Origin: Candidatus Microgenomates bacterium
GTDB taxonomy: Bacteria; Patescibacteria; Microgenomatia; JADHYG01
Direction: 5' to 3'
Length of the DNA: 22,623 nucleotides
Assembly: GCA_016782545.1 (NCBI GenBank)
Contig: JADHYG010000013.1
Span: forward strand, 1 to 22,623
Shown here: one piece after another, positions 14,883 to 21,897 of the stretch
Layout: every line of letters begins with the position of its first letter
How positions within the stretch are numbered: position 1 is the first letter of the stretch
Notes under the pieces: generated by a model
Told to the model about the DNA's origin: nothing
The model's database searches: none
The model's input: the letters and a program-made list of their open reading frames with translations, nothing else
Program-made: the position numbers and the translations under genes

Positions 14883-15794
14883 ATGAACTTTCAAGAAGAA
14901 ATAGATAAAATAAAAAATTCTTTAACTAGTGCCAAGGAAATTTTATTAGTTATTAATAAAAGTCCTAGTCTTGATTCAGTGGCGGCTAGTTTGACTCTTT
15001 ATTTAGGTTTAAAAAAACTTGGGAAAAAAGTAAGTATTTTTTGTCAAGACAAGATTAGAGTTGAATTTTCAAATTTAATTGCTGTTAATAAAATTGTTGA
15101 TACTTTGGGCGGAAAGAATTTCATTATTTCTTTAGATTATAAAGAAGGAGCAATTGATAAAGTAAGCTATAACATTGAGGGCGAGAAATTTAACTTAGTG
15201 ATTGAGCCGCGGCCCAACGCACCTCAACTCACGTCTGAGAGTGTTCACTATTCTTATTCTGGTTCTGCGGCGGACATGGTTTTTGCCATTGATGCTTTAA
15301 CGCTTCAAGATTTGGGAAAGATTTATGAGGAAAAGAAAGAACTTTTTACTAAAGAGAAAATTATTAATATTGATCGCCAGTCAAAAAATGAAAATTTTGG
15401 CGAAGTAAATTTCGTTGTTCCTCAAGCAGCTTCTACTTCTGAAATAATTGCTCTTATTCTTAAGAGTTTGGCCATAAAATTAGATCAAGACATGGCCACT
15501 AATCTTTTAGCGGGCATTATTTCTGCCAGTAATAATTTTAACTCTCCTCAAACTAATGCCACCACTCTTGAGATGGCGGCTTTATGTTTAAGAGCCGGAG
15601 GGAAAAAAACTTCTTTTTCACCATCAAGCATTAAAGAACCTTTTGTTTTCCCAGATAAATTAATAAAAACAGAAGAGAAAAAAGAAGAGAAAAAAGAAAT
15701 CATTAAAGAAGTAAAAAAAGACGAAAAAAAGAAAGAAAAGGCTCCGCCAGATTGGTTAAAACCAAAGATATATAAAGGTTCAACCCTGCTTTGA
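14883..15794 (+). CDS. DHH-family (NrnA/RecJ-like) protein, catalytic residues lost
   Basis: 303 residues. The fold order follows NrnA-type DHH phosphoesterases: KEILLVINKSPSLDSVAASL (18-37), FIISLDYKEG (80-89), INIDRQSKN (161-169) and GIISASNNFNSPQTN (211-225). Active enzymes have H-x-x-P-D-x-D in the first motif, D-H-H in the third and G-I-x-x-D-T in the fourth. Here these are N25-P28-S29-D31, D164-R165-Q166 and G-I-I-S-A-S. Only D31, D85 and D164 remain, so metal-dependent hydrolysis is unlikely. The end (262-290) is a Lys/Glu-rich tail. In other bacteria nrnA lies beside infB-rbfA, so its position in this cluster fits. It could serve as an RNA-binding or scaffold protein; this is inference. 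No frameshift is seen, so it is not a pseudogene. Confidence 0.78.
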   Translation: MNFQEEIDKIKNSLTSAKEILLVINKSPSLDSVAASLTLYLGLKKLGKKVSIFCQDKIRVEFSNLIAVNKIVDTLGGKNFIISLDYKEGAIDKVSYNIEGEKFNLVIEPRPNAPQLTSESVHYSYSGSAADMVFAIDALTLQDLGKIYEEKKELFTKEKIINIDRQSKNENFGEVNFVVPQAASTSEIIALILKSLAIKLDQDMATNLLAGIISASNNFNSPQTNATTLEMAALCLRAGGKKTSFSPSSIKEPFVFPDKLIKTEEKKEEKKEIIKEVKKDEKKKEKAPPDWLKPKIYKGSTLL

Positions 15795-15798
15795 CCCC

Positions 15799-15827
15799 TT
15801 GTAGAAATGTGGAAATCCTTATATAAT
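15799..15827 (+). promoter_or_regulatory. promoter of rpsO-pnp
   Basis: TTGTAG (15799-15804), 17-bp spacer and a perfect TATAAT (15822-15827). The start point is near 15834, giving a leader of about 39 nt before the rpsO ATG at 15873. Confidence 0.6.
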
Positions 15828-15874
15828 ATCTTAAGATATTATATATCTTAAGATATTTATATATCTTTAAATAT
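15825..15874. repeat. three iterated palindromes in the rpsO leader
   Basis: ATATCTTAAGATAT occurs at 15826-15839 (extending to a perfect 16-bp AATATCTTAAGATATT at 15825-15840) and again exactly at 15843-15856. A third, imperfect copy ATATCTTTAAATAT at 15861-15874 runs into the ATG. Starts are 17 and 18 bp apart. They could be operator half-turn sites or alternating RNA hairpins for S15 autoregulation. Confidence 0.7.
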
Positions 15875-16142
15875 GATTGATAAAGTGGAAAATAAACAAA
15901 CAATTATTGAGAAATTTGCCATTAAAAAGGGTGATACTGGTTCCCCTGAAATTCAAGTGGCTCTTTTGACTTACAAAATTAAAAAACTCACTGGACATTT
16001 AAAAATTCATCGTAAAGATGATCATTCAAGGCGAGGACTTTTGTCAATGGTTTCTAAAAGAAGAAGATTATTGACTTATTTAAAGAGCAAAGACGAGAAA
16101 AGATATCAGGATTTAATTAAAGAATTAGGACTTAAGAAATAA
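15873..16142 (+). CDS. rpsO: 30S ribosomal protein S15
   Basis: 89 residues, standard length. Conserved segments are [20 protein letters not shown] (20-39), the [16 protein letters not shown] rRNA-binding loop and [13 protein letters not shown] [17 protein letters not shown]15 binds the 16S rRNA three-way junction and bridges to the 50S subunit. In E. coli it represses its own mRNA by binding the leader, and rpsO is followed by pnp as here. The leader carries iterated palindromes. pnp starts 6 bp after the stop. Confidence 0.96.
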   Translation: MIDKVENKQTIIEKFAIKKGDTGSPEIQVALLTYKIKKLTGHLKIHRKDDHSRRGLLSMVSKRRRLLTYLKSKDEKRYQDLIKELGLKK

Positions 16143-16148
16143 AAATAA

Positions 16149-18335
16149 ATGAAAAAAGTATCAAAGTCAATTGAGATTGATGGCAAGAAATTAACTCTTG
16201 AGATAGGAAAATTAGCTGGACAAGCCAACATGGCCGTTTTGGGTCGCTTGGGCGACACGGTGGTTTTAGTCACCGTTGTTTCTTCTAAATATGACCGTGA
16301 TTTAGGTTTTTTTCCTTTAACAGTAGAATATATTGAAAGATTATATGCCGGAGGAAGAATTAAAGGTTCACGCTGGGTTAAAAGAGAGGGTCGGGCTTCA
16401 GACGAGGCGATTTTAAAAGCAAGATTAATTGATCGTTCTATTCGTCCGCTTTTCCCAAAAGGATATAAAAAAGAAGTTCAAGTTATTGTCACCATTCTTT
16501 CTGTTGATCAAGAAAACGATCCTGATATTTTATCGATTATAGCTACTGGTGCCGCCTTGCATCTTTCTGATATTCCTTGGAATGGTCCCATTGCTGCAGT
16601 GCGAGTAGGCTACTTTTCTGATAAAGAAAATGGCCATTTTCTCCTTAATCCTTTAGCAAGCGAGCTTGAATATTCTGATCTTGACATGATTGTTTCCGGT
16701 ACAAAAGAAAAAGTAATTATGTTTGAAGGATCAGCTAAAGAAATTCCTGAAGATAAAGTTTTAAAAGCAGTTTCCGTTGCTCAAGAAGGAATTAAAAAAG
16801 CAATTTCTTTAATTAATACCTTGCGAAAAGAAGCCGGTAAAAAAAAGCAGGTATATGTTGATGAGGTTTTATCTCAAGATTTGGAAAAAAATATTAATAA
16901 AGACTATCGAAAGAAAATTGAAAAAGCGCTTCTTTCAAAAAATAGAAAAGCAGAAATTGGTTTTCTAAAAGATGAAGCCATTGAAACATATAAAGAAGAA
17001 TTTGAAAAAAAGCAGATTTCAAAGATTTTTGATGAGATTTTCAAAAAGACAATCAGAGAAAGAGTTCTGAGCAAAGGAATAAGATTTGATGGTAGAAAAG
17101 CTAATGATATTCGGGAAATTAGAGGTGAAGTTGGAGTTTTGCCCCGTACTCACGGGTCAGCAATTTTTGAGAGGGGAGAAACTCAGGCTTTAACCGTGGT
17201 TACTTTGGCTTCTCCTTCTTTAGAGCAGTATCTGGAATCACCCATGGGTGAAGTTACTAAAAAATATATGCATCATTATTATATGCCTCCTTATTCAGTT
17301 GGAGAAACAGGCCGTTTAGGCTGGCCAAAAAGAAGAGAAGTTGGTCATGGAGCTTTGGCAGAAAGAGCCCTTTTGCCAGTTCTTCCTGCTGAGGAAAAAT
17401 TTCCTTATACAATTCGCGTTGTCACTGAGGTTACTTCTTCAAACGGTTCAACTTCTATGGCGGCTGTTTCTGGTTCTGTTTTATCATTGATGGATGCTGG
17501 CGTACCCATTAAAGAACCAGTGGCTGGAATTGCGATAGGATTAATGACACGAGAACACGAGAACACGAGAACACGAGAACAAAAAGGATATGTAGTTCTT
17601 ACTGACATTTTAGGCATTGAAGATTTTTTTGGCGACATGGATTTTAAAGCCGCGGGGACTAAAAATGGCATTACTGCTTTACAGCTTGATGTAAAAATTG
17701 ATGGTTTAACAGATGAAATTTTAAAAGAAGCATTTGAAAAGGCAAAAATTGCCAGAGAATACATTATTGGTAAAATGATGACTGTTTTATCTGAATGTCG
17801 AGGTAAGGTTTCTCAATTTGCGCCTAAAATCAAAATTCTTAAGATCTCAGTCAGTAAAATTGGCGCCTTAATTGGCCCGGGTGGTAAAAATATTCGCGGC
17901 ATTATTGCCAAAACCGATGCTTCAGTTGACGTTGAAGAAGACGGCACGGTTAATGTGACTGCTCCTAATGAGGAAGCTTTAAAACAAGCAATCGAGATGG
18001 TTGAAGGTTTTACCAAAGAAGTTAAAGTTGATGAACTTTATGAAGGCGAAGTAAAAAGAATTCTTCCTTTTGGGGCTTTTGTTGAGGTTTTTCCAGGCAA
18101 AGAAGGTTTAGTTCATGTTTCCAAAATGACCACTCGATTTGTGAAAACACCTGAAGAAGTAGTTAAGATTGGTGATAAAGTCAAAGTCAAAGTCGTGGAA
18201 ATTGATAATCAGGGCAGGGTTAATTTAACCATGCTTTTAGATGCTAAGCCAGATTCTGTTTCTCGTCGGCCTTCACGACCGCCGCGTTCTTCTTCACAAT
18301 CTTCTTCTCGTCCACCCTTCCGCAAACGCTATTAA
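16149..18335 (+). CDS. pnp: polyribonucleotide nucleotidyltransferase (PNPase)
   Basis: 728 residues. Domains in order: RNase PH-like 1 (about 10-225), all-helical linker (about 240-320), RNase PH-like 2 (about 325-555, with GDMDFKAAGTKNGITALQLD), KH (about 560-615, GPGGKNIRGI) and S1 (about 625-700, YEGEVKRILPFGAFVEVFPG). A Ser/Arg/Pro-rich tail follows. It degrades RNA 3' to 5' by phosphorolysis. A run of four 8-bp repeats (17547-17578) adds about eight polar residues (THREHENTRTREQ-type loop, at about 465-478) between two conserved strands where most PNPases have a short KEGD-like turn. The stop shares TTAA with the stop of the PIN gene on the other strand. Confidence 0.97.
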   Translation: MKKVSKSIEIDGKKLTLEIGKLAGQANMAVLGRLGDTVVLVTVVSSKYDRDLGFFPLTVEYIERLYAGGRIKGSRWVKREGRASDEAILKARLIDRSIRPLFPKGYKKEVQVIVTILSVDQENDPDILSIIATGAALHLSDIPWNGPIAAVRVGYFSDKENGHFLLNPLASELEYSDLDMIVSGTKEKVIMFEGSAKEIPEDKVLKAVSVAQEGIKKAISLINTLRKEAGKKKQVYVDEVLSQDLEKNINKDYRKKIEKALLSKNRKAEIGFLKDEAIETYKEEFEKKQISKIFDEIFKKTIRERVLSKGIRFDGRKANDIREIRGEVGVLPRTHGSAIFERGETQALTVVTLASPSLEQYLESPMGEVTKKYMHHYYMPPYSVGETGRLGWPKRREVGHGALAERALLPVLPAEEKFPYTIRVVTEVTSSNGSTSMAAVSGSVLSLMDAGVPIKEPVAGIAIGLMTREHENTRTREQKGYVVLTDILGIEDFFGDMDFKAAGTKNGITALQLDVKIDGLTDEILKEAFEKAKIAREYIIGKMMTVLSECRGKVSQFAPKIKILKISVSKIGALIGPGGKNIRGIIAKTDASVDVEEDGTVNVTAPNEEALKQAIEMVEGFTKEVKVDELYEGEVKRILPFGAFVEVFPGKEGLVHVSKMTTRFVKTPEEVVKIGDKVKVKVVEIDNQGRVNLTMLLDAKPDSVSRRPSRPPRSSSQSSSRPPFRKRY
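17547..17578 (+). repeat. perfect 8-bp minisatellite inside pnp
   Basis: ACACGAGA is repeated four times without a mismatch, with a partial fifth unit (ACA). One unit more or less would shift the frame in the middle of pnp; three units (24 bp) keep it. It encodes a charged loop between IAIGLM and GYVVLTDILG. Confidence 0.9.
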
Positions 18336-18754
18336 AGCGGTACAGATAATCTATTAAGAAATTCTCTAGGAGTAGTTACTGAGAGTTTATGTTGTTTTTT
18401 AATCTTCTTAATCACAAAATCTTTAATGTTTCCAGTGATGAAATAATGGCAATGATATTTTAAGGCAGAAGCTAAAAGAGGAAGATCTTCAGAGACAGCT
18501 AATTTGGAAACTTTTTTTAATTCTTTTAAAGTTGGGTCTTTTAAGATGGTGGGGTGGATTTGAAGGAAAAGCTGTTTGATAAGAGGAATGCCTTTTGAAT
18601 ATTTTCTTTTTAAAACCAAAAAGATTTCTTCCAAGACTTGTTGAGAAATAACAATTTCATATCCTTTTTCAAAACAAAGAAAAATGACTTGGTGAGGTAA
18701 GCCCTGTTTATAAATAGCACTAAACCAGATATTAGTATCAATAAATACTTTCAC
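18332..18754 (-). CDS. PIN-domain toxin
   Basis: 140 residues, GTG start. The PIN ribonuclease fold is clear: MKVFIDTNIWFSA with D6, E42-E43 in QQVLEEIF, D90 in AVSEDLPLLASALKYHC, and D112 after YFITGNIKD. These four acidic positions bind the metal ions that cut RNA. It resembles the family described as putative toxin-antitoxin toxin, PIN family. Its GTG overlaps the stop of the AbrB-type antitoxin (GTGA, 18754-18751), so it is the second gene of that operon. It converges on pnp with stops sharing TTAA at 18332-18335. Confidence 0.85.
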   Translation of the reverse strand: MKVFIDTNIWFSAIYKQGLPHQVIFLCFEKGYEIVISQQVLEEIFLVLKRKYSKGIPLIKQLFLQIHPTILKDPTLKELKKVSKLAVSEDLPLLASALKYHCHYFITGNIKDFVIKKIKKQHKLSVTTPREFLNRLSVPL

Positions 18755-19020
18755 TTTTTAGTTTTAGTTTTTTCTTGCCAAACTTGTTTTCTGACCTTTT
18801 TAGCTTCTTTTTGTAAAGAAGAAAGAGTGGTTGTTTTTTGAAGTGCCTTTTGCAAGGCCGTAAAAGTAGAAATGACACCTTCGGCTGTTGGTTGAAGAAC
18901 AATAGAATCACCAGCAGTTTTGACGATTAATTCTTCTCCTACCTCAACATTAATCGCTTCTAGAGCCGTTTTGGGAAGAGTAATTTGTCTTCTTGGTCTG
19001 ATGGTAATTGTGTCTTGCAT
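18751..19020 (-). CDS. AbrB/MazE-type antitoxin
   Basis: 89 residues. The N-terminal swapped-hairpin domain reads TITIRPRRQITLPKTALEAI, then VEVGEELIVKTAGDSIVLQP, the SpoVT-AbrB signature. The Lys/Thr-rich helical C-terminal half should bind the PIN toxin encoded by the overlapping downstream gene. The DNA-binding half probably represses its own promoter at the repeated TCTGATATCA sites upstream. No Shine-Dalgarno sequence is evident before the ATG. Confidence 0.85.
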   Translation of the reverse strand: MQDTITIRPRRQITLPKTALEAINVEVGEELIVKTAGDSIVLQPTAEGVISTFTALQKALQKTTTLSSLQKEAKKVRKQVWQEKTKTKK

Positions 19021-19032
19021 AGAAATTTAAAA

Positions 19033-19076
19033 TCTGATATCAGATGTATGATATCAGACAAGTTTCATCTTGTCAA
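19033..19076 (-). promoter_or_regulatory. promoter and twin operator of the AbrB-PIN operon
   Basis: On the minus strand TTGACA (19076-19071), 17-bp spacer, TATCAT (19053-19048). The sequence TCTGATATCA occurs twice on the minus strand: 19058-19049, over the -10 box, and 19044-19035, within the perfect 12-bp palindrome TCTGATATCAGA at 19033-19044. This is the layout expected for antitoxin autorepression. Confidence 0.75.
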
Positions 19077-19085
19077 GTTTTGTCA

Positions 19086-19114
19086 TTGACACTATGGGGG
19101 GATTTGATGATAAT
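19086..19114 (+). promoter_or_regulatory. promoter giving a leaderless mRNA
   Basis: TTGACA (19086-19091), 17-bp spacer, GATAAT (19109-19114). The ATG at 19121 is at the expected start point, 7 bp after the -10 box, so the transcript would begin with the start codon. This decides the start of the next gene. Confidence 0.65.
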
Positions 19115-19120
19115 GGAAAC

Positions 19121-19477
19121 ATGACAGACAATGAAAAAACCCTGCTTTTTCAGTTAGAAAAAGACATTGCCAATCTTCTTTTGGACAAACTTGAGGATTT
19201 TGAACTTAGTTTTGAAAGAGCCTCAAAAATTGCCAAGTTTGTTCTTTCTCATCTTCCAGAAAATCTTACTAATGAGCAAGTAATGGAAATTCTACCTTCT
19301 TTAGATGATGAGTTTTTTGAACTAGCTGGGATTGTTTATAAATACCTCTCAGAATATGAGGAAAAATATAAAGATGAAGTAGTAGAGAAAGTTGAGGATT
19401 TAATCGAACACAAACATTTTGAAGAAGCAAATCAACTTGCTTCTGATTATTTTAAAAGAAAGTTTCAACCTTCATAA
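19121..19477 (+). CDS. acidic helical protein of unknown function
   Basis: 118 residues from ATG 19121. Longer starts at 19070 (TTG) and 19094 (ATG) would lie within or across the promoter and are rejected. The sequence is acidic and predicted helical throughout (LLFQLEKDIANLLLDKLEDF, EEKYKDEVVEKVEDLIEH), with no signal peptide, membrane segment or recognised motif. The next gene starts 2 bp after its stop, so the two are co-transcribed. It may be a partner or regulator of that protein; no function is claimed. Confidence 0.7.
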   Translation: MTDNEKTLLFQLEKDIANLLLDKLEDFELSFERASKIAKFVLSHLPENLTNEQVMEILPSLDDEFFELAGIVYKYLSEYEEKYKDEVVEKVEDLIEHKHFEEANQLASDYFKRKFQPS

Positions 19478-19479
19478 TT

Positions 19480-20550
19480 ATGACAAATGAAGCAATTGCT
19501 ATAAAACCAAGACCAAAAATTCCAGAAATCAGAGGGCCCGAATCAAAAATTTTTAGAAAAGTTAAAGAAGTTGGAAAAGAAGCTAAAAAAAGGTTAACAG
19601 AGGCAGGAAAAGCGTGGTTTGATAGGTTACGAGAGAAGGCACAAGAAGAACCAAGAGAGGTGATTGAAGAAGTCCAAAAGGCGCCAGAATTAGAAAAAGA
19701 ATTGACAGAATTAATTACTGATGATAAGGAAGAAATACCCTCAGAAGGAAAAGCAGGTCAAGGGTTGCAAGTTGAAGCTTCTGAGCAAAGAGATCCAGAT
19801 AAAGACGTTTCTGTGATCAAAGAAGAAGTAGATGGGTCAGAGGTAGAAAAAGACTCTCTAGGGATAGAAGAACAGCAAATACCGATTAAATCGGAACAAT
19901 CGGAGGGAGAAAAAAAGAGTCTCTTTGAAATAGAGAGGCAAGAAAATGGAGAATTTATTACAGAACCAACTTTAGATTTAAAAGAAGCGATTGAAGAAGG
20001 TGAAGTAACTTCAGTTTTTCAAAAAGGAATAGGTTTTATTAATGGTAATGATCCTAAGACCAGATTTCTTGAAACTTCTGATTTTGGAGGAAAAAAGCCA
20101 TTTTTTGGTTCTTGTGTAATGGTTGCTGGATGGGGGCAGGAAAGCAAGACTGTTGGACTCTTTCATGCAGATACACTTACAGACATTGATCAAGCTGTAG
20201 AGCTTTTAGATAAAAAGTTCGGCACAGATGAGATTGTTGAACTGTCAATAGTTGGCGGACAAACAGGCGCTTCTGAAAATATCTTATTAAAGATTAATGA
20301 GAAGTTAGCATCTCTTGTTGAAAAAAGAGAATGGGTGTTAAAACGACTGGATGTTTTAGGTCTCAAAGGCATTGCGGTTCGGCAAGTCGTTGTTGATGCG
20401 CAAGATGGAAAAGTTTTTAATCTGCAGGGCGATCAAAGAACACAAGTTCATCCTTGGGGGATTTCAACTGAAATGCCCGAAGAAATGAAAATAAGACAAT
20501 TAAGAGCAGCGTCAGTTAATAAAGGATTAATTATAGACAGTGATTTTTGA
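19480..20550 (+). CDS. protein with a disordered N-terminus and a CheD-like domain
   Basis: 356 residues. Residues 1-165 are highly charged and low-complexity (Glu/Lys/Asp-rich), probably disordered. Residues about 165-320 look like a CheD-type Cys deamidase: FFGSCVMVAGWGQ with C212 after G-S, GLFHAD with H229, 17 residues later as in CheD, then ELSIVGGQTGASENI and RQVVVDAQDGKVFNLQ. CheD deamidates glutamines in chemoreceptors with a Cys-His-Thr triad. No chemotaxis gene is near, and the Thr usually found shortly before the Cys is not obvious. It starts 2 bp after the acidic helical protein. Could be a deamidase of another target or a relative in the CNF/YfiH-like group. The similarity is by eye, so moderate. 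Confidence 0.6.
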   Translation: MTNEAIAIKPRPKIPEIRGPESKIFRKVKEVGKEAKKRLTEAGKAWFDRLREKAQEEPREVIEEVQKAPELEKELTELITDDKEEIPSEGKAGQGLQVEASEQRDPDKDVSVIKEEVDGSEVEKDSLGIEEQQIPIKSEQSEGEKKSLFEIERQENGEFITEPTLDLKEAIEEGEVTSVFQKGIGFINGNDPKTRFLETSDFGGKKPFFGSCVMVAGWGQESKTVGLFHADTLTDIDQAVELLDKKFGTDEIVELSIVGGQTGASENILLKINEKLASLVEKREWVLKRLDVLGLKGIAVRQVVVDAQDGKVFNLQGDQRTQVHPWGISTEMPEEMKIRQLRAASVNKGLIIDSDF

Positions 20551-20555
20551 GAAAT

Positions 20556-21215
20556 TTATAAATTAAATTCAACCATTCCATCAGGTTTAATCGAAACCCG
20601 TGGTTCTTCATTTTCTCTTCCTAGTCCTCTCGGCTTCTCAGAGTAGAGGCCGATTCCATATCCAGGATAACCACCTGAATGCTCTTGATCTCCAGCGCGG
20701 ATGCCTACAGCAAAAACATTAGTTTCTCTCTCGGGAAAATATGAACTGATGACATGAGCCAATTGTAATTGTTCATGAATATCTCCGAAGTCTACCCACA
20801 TACCATCAGAAGTTTGACCCATTACTATATGCCAATGGTTGTCTTTAATACCAAGATCTCTATCAAACAACTCTCTCCAGCGTCCTCTGTTTTCTCTACG
20901 TAGTATTGATGAATCAACATCATTGGCTTGAATATCGGCAAATGCTTTTACTCTTCGCCTGCGCCATTGATAAAATTGCCTCAAAGTTTTAGGATCTGTC
21001 TCAGATACTTGGCCACCATCCTTTTGATATAACGCTAAATGATCGTCGTATAGCGCTCGCATTAATGAAGCAGTTTCTGCTTTGAGGAACTGAAGACTTT
21101 CTTTTGCAGATGGTGGAGATTCTTTTAACTCGATAAGTTTCTCACGGAGTTTATAATGGGTTTCTCGAGCTCTGGTTTCTATCTCTTTATTTGAATCTAA
21201 AACTTCATCTGGCAT
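20556..21215 (-). CDS. hypothetical protein
   Basis: 219 residues. Not recognised. The first 100 residues are helical and charged (LREKLIELKESPPSAKESLQ), with an Arg-rich run QFYQWRRRRVKAF. The second half is mixed, with HWHIVMGQTSDGMWVDFGD, and Gly/Tyr-rich GGYPGYGIGLYSE. No signal peptide or membrane segment. By eye the gene is richer in G and C than its neighbours, which may mean transfer. AAGGAA (21230-21225, minus) precedes the ATG by 9 nt, and a good promoter lies upstream. It converges on the CheD-like gene with a 5-bp gap and is divergent from the gene at 21335. Confidence 0.65.
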   Translation of the reverse strand: MPDEVLDSNKEIETRARETHYKLREKLIELKESPPSAKESLQFLKAETASLMRALYDDHLALYQKDGGQVSETDPKTLRQFYQWRRRRVKAFADIQANDVDSSILRRENRGRWRELFDRDLGIKDNHWHIVMGQTSDGMWVDFGDIHEQLQLAHVISSYFPERETNVFAVGIRAGDQEHSGGYPGYGIGLYSEKPRGLGRENEEPRVSIKPDGMVEFNL

Positions 21216-21240
21216 TTTAATTAATTCCTTCTTTTTTTGG

Positions 21241-21269
21241 ATTATATATTAACTCTGTAATTTAATCAA
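21241..21269 (-). promoter_or_regulatory. promoter of the minus-strand hypothetical gene
   Basis: Minus strand TTGATT (21269-21264), 17-bp spacer, perfect TATAAT (21246-21241). The start codon lies 25 bp further, leaving room for the AAGGAA ribosome-binding site. Confidence 0.6.
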
Positions 21270-21280
21270 ACTTACTGGTC

Positions 21281-21309
21281 TTGACAGGGTGTTTTTAGAA
21301 TGCTATTTT
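21281..21309 (+). promoter_or_regulatory. promoter and strong ribosome-binding site for the gene at 21335
   Basis: TTGACA (21281-21286), 17-bp spacer, TATTTT (21304-21309) preceded by TGC (extended -10). AAAGGAGG (21319-21326) lies 8 nt before the ATG. The two -35 boxes of this divergent pair are 11 bp apart. Confidence 0.65.
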
Positions 21310-21334
21310 GAAATAAAGAAAGGAGGCAATAATT

Positions 21335-21868
21335 ATGCCAGATTTTTTAGATGAAAAAGAAAAAAGATATATTGAGTGTTTTGGAGAGGTTGTTTTGGTT
21401 GCTCATGATGTTATTACTGAACCGCACGTTGATGTCTATATTTTTTCAGATGATAAAGGAAGTGAATATTATTATTTAACCAAAGGAATGGAAGAAGCGG
21501 GTTTTAGAGAAATTTTCATGGTTACCAAGAAACAAGAAGAATGGCCAGCCTTTTTCCTTCAAGCCGCTTGTTCTTATCAAATTCAAGAGAAAAAAACTAT
21601 TAAAGAAATGGAAACTTATGATAATGTAGAGAAAATTAAAGACTGTGGAAATTTTAAGAATGCGATATTTTTAGGCATTGATCTTGTCGGCTTTGATAAA
21701 GACGAAGTTAAAGAAAAGCTTGGGCTTGAAAATGCACCTCTCTATGCTTTTCCTATAACTGATAAAGAATTAGAGTATTCTTTAAATAATAGTCGTGAAG
21801 CTTTGCTGGATAAAATTATCAAGAAGACTTCTTTTCCGGGCAGTGTAAAAAGAAAAAGCGTGATTTGA
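21335..21868 (+). CDS. possible SUFU-family protein
   Basis: 177 residues. The pattern HVDVYIFSDDKGSEYYYLTK, GMEEAG, and then APLYAFPITDKELEYSLN with SREALLDKI near the end resembles bacterial SUFU (suppressor of fused) domains, which show a VDVxV strand, YYTLVTxGMS and a PLYxxExxxK-GxxALL end. Some bacterial SUFU proteins are immunity proteins for polymorphic toxins. Resemblance is moderate and by eye. Expressed from its own promoter with a strong Shine-Dalgarno sequence. A terminator-like repeat follows 30 bp after the stop. No membrane segment. Confidence 0.6.
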   Translation: MPDFLDEKEKRYIECFGEVVLVAHDVITEPHVDVYIFSDDKGSEYYYLTKGMEEAGFREIFMVTKKQEEWPAFFLQAACSYQIQEKKTIKEMETYDNVEKIKDCGNFKNAIFLGIDLVGFDKDEVKEKLGLENAPLYAFPITDKELEYSLNNSREALLDKIIKKTSFPGSVKRKSVI

Positions 21869-21897
21869 TTTCGGACTTTCGGAGTAACTTTAGGTAG

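Noticed and set aside
14883..15794. Pseudogene call for the DHH-like gene
   Set aside because: The frame is intact over 303 codons with conserved fold order; loss is limited to catalytic residues, which fits functional divergence better than decay.
17547..17578. CRISPR-like array in pnp
   Set aside because: Units are 8 bp and contiguous with no spacers; it is a minisatellite inside a coding frame.
19070..19120. Longer start (TTG 19070 or ATG 19094) for the acidic protein
   Set aside because: A TTGACA-N17-GATAAT promoter lies here and its start point coincides with ATG 19121; the extra residues have no conserved character.
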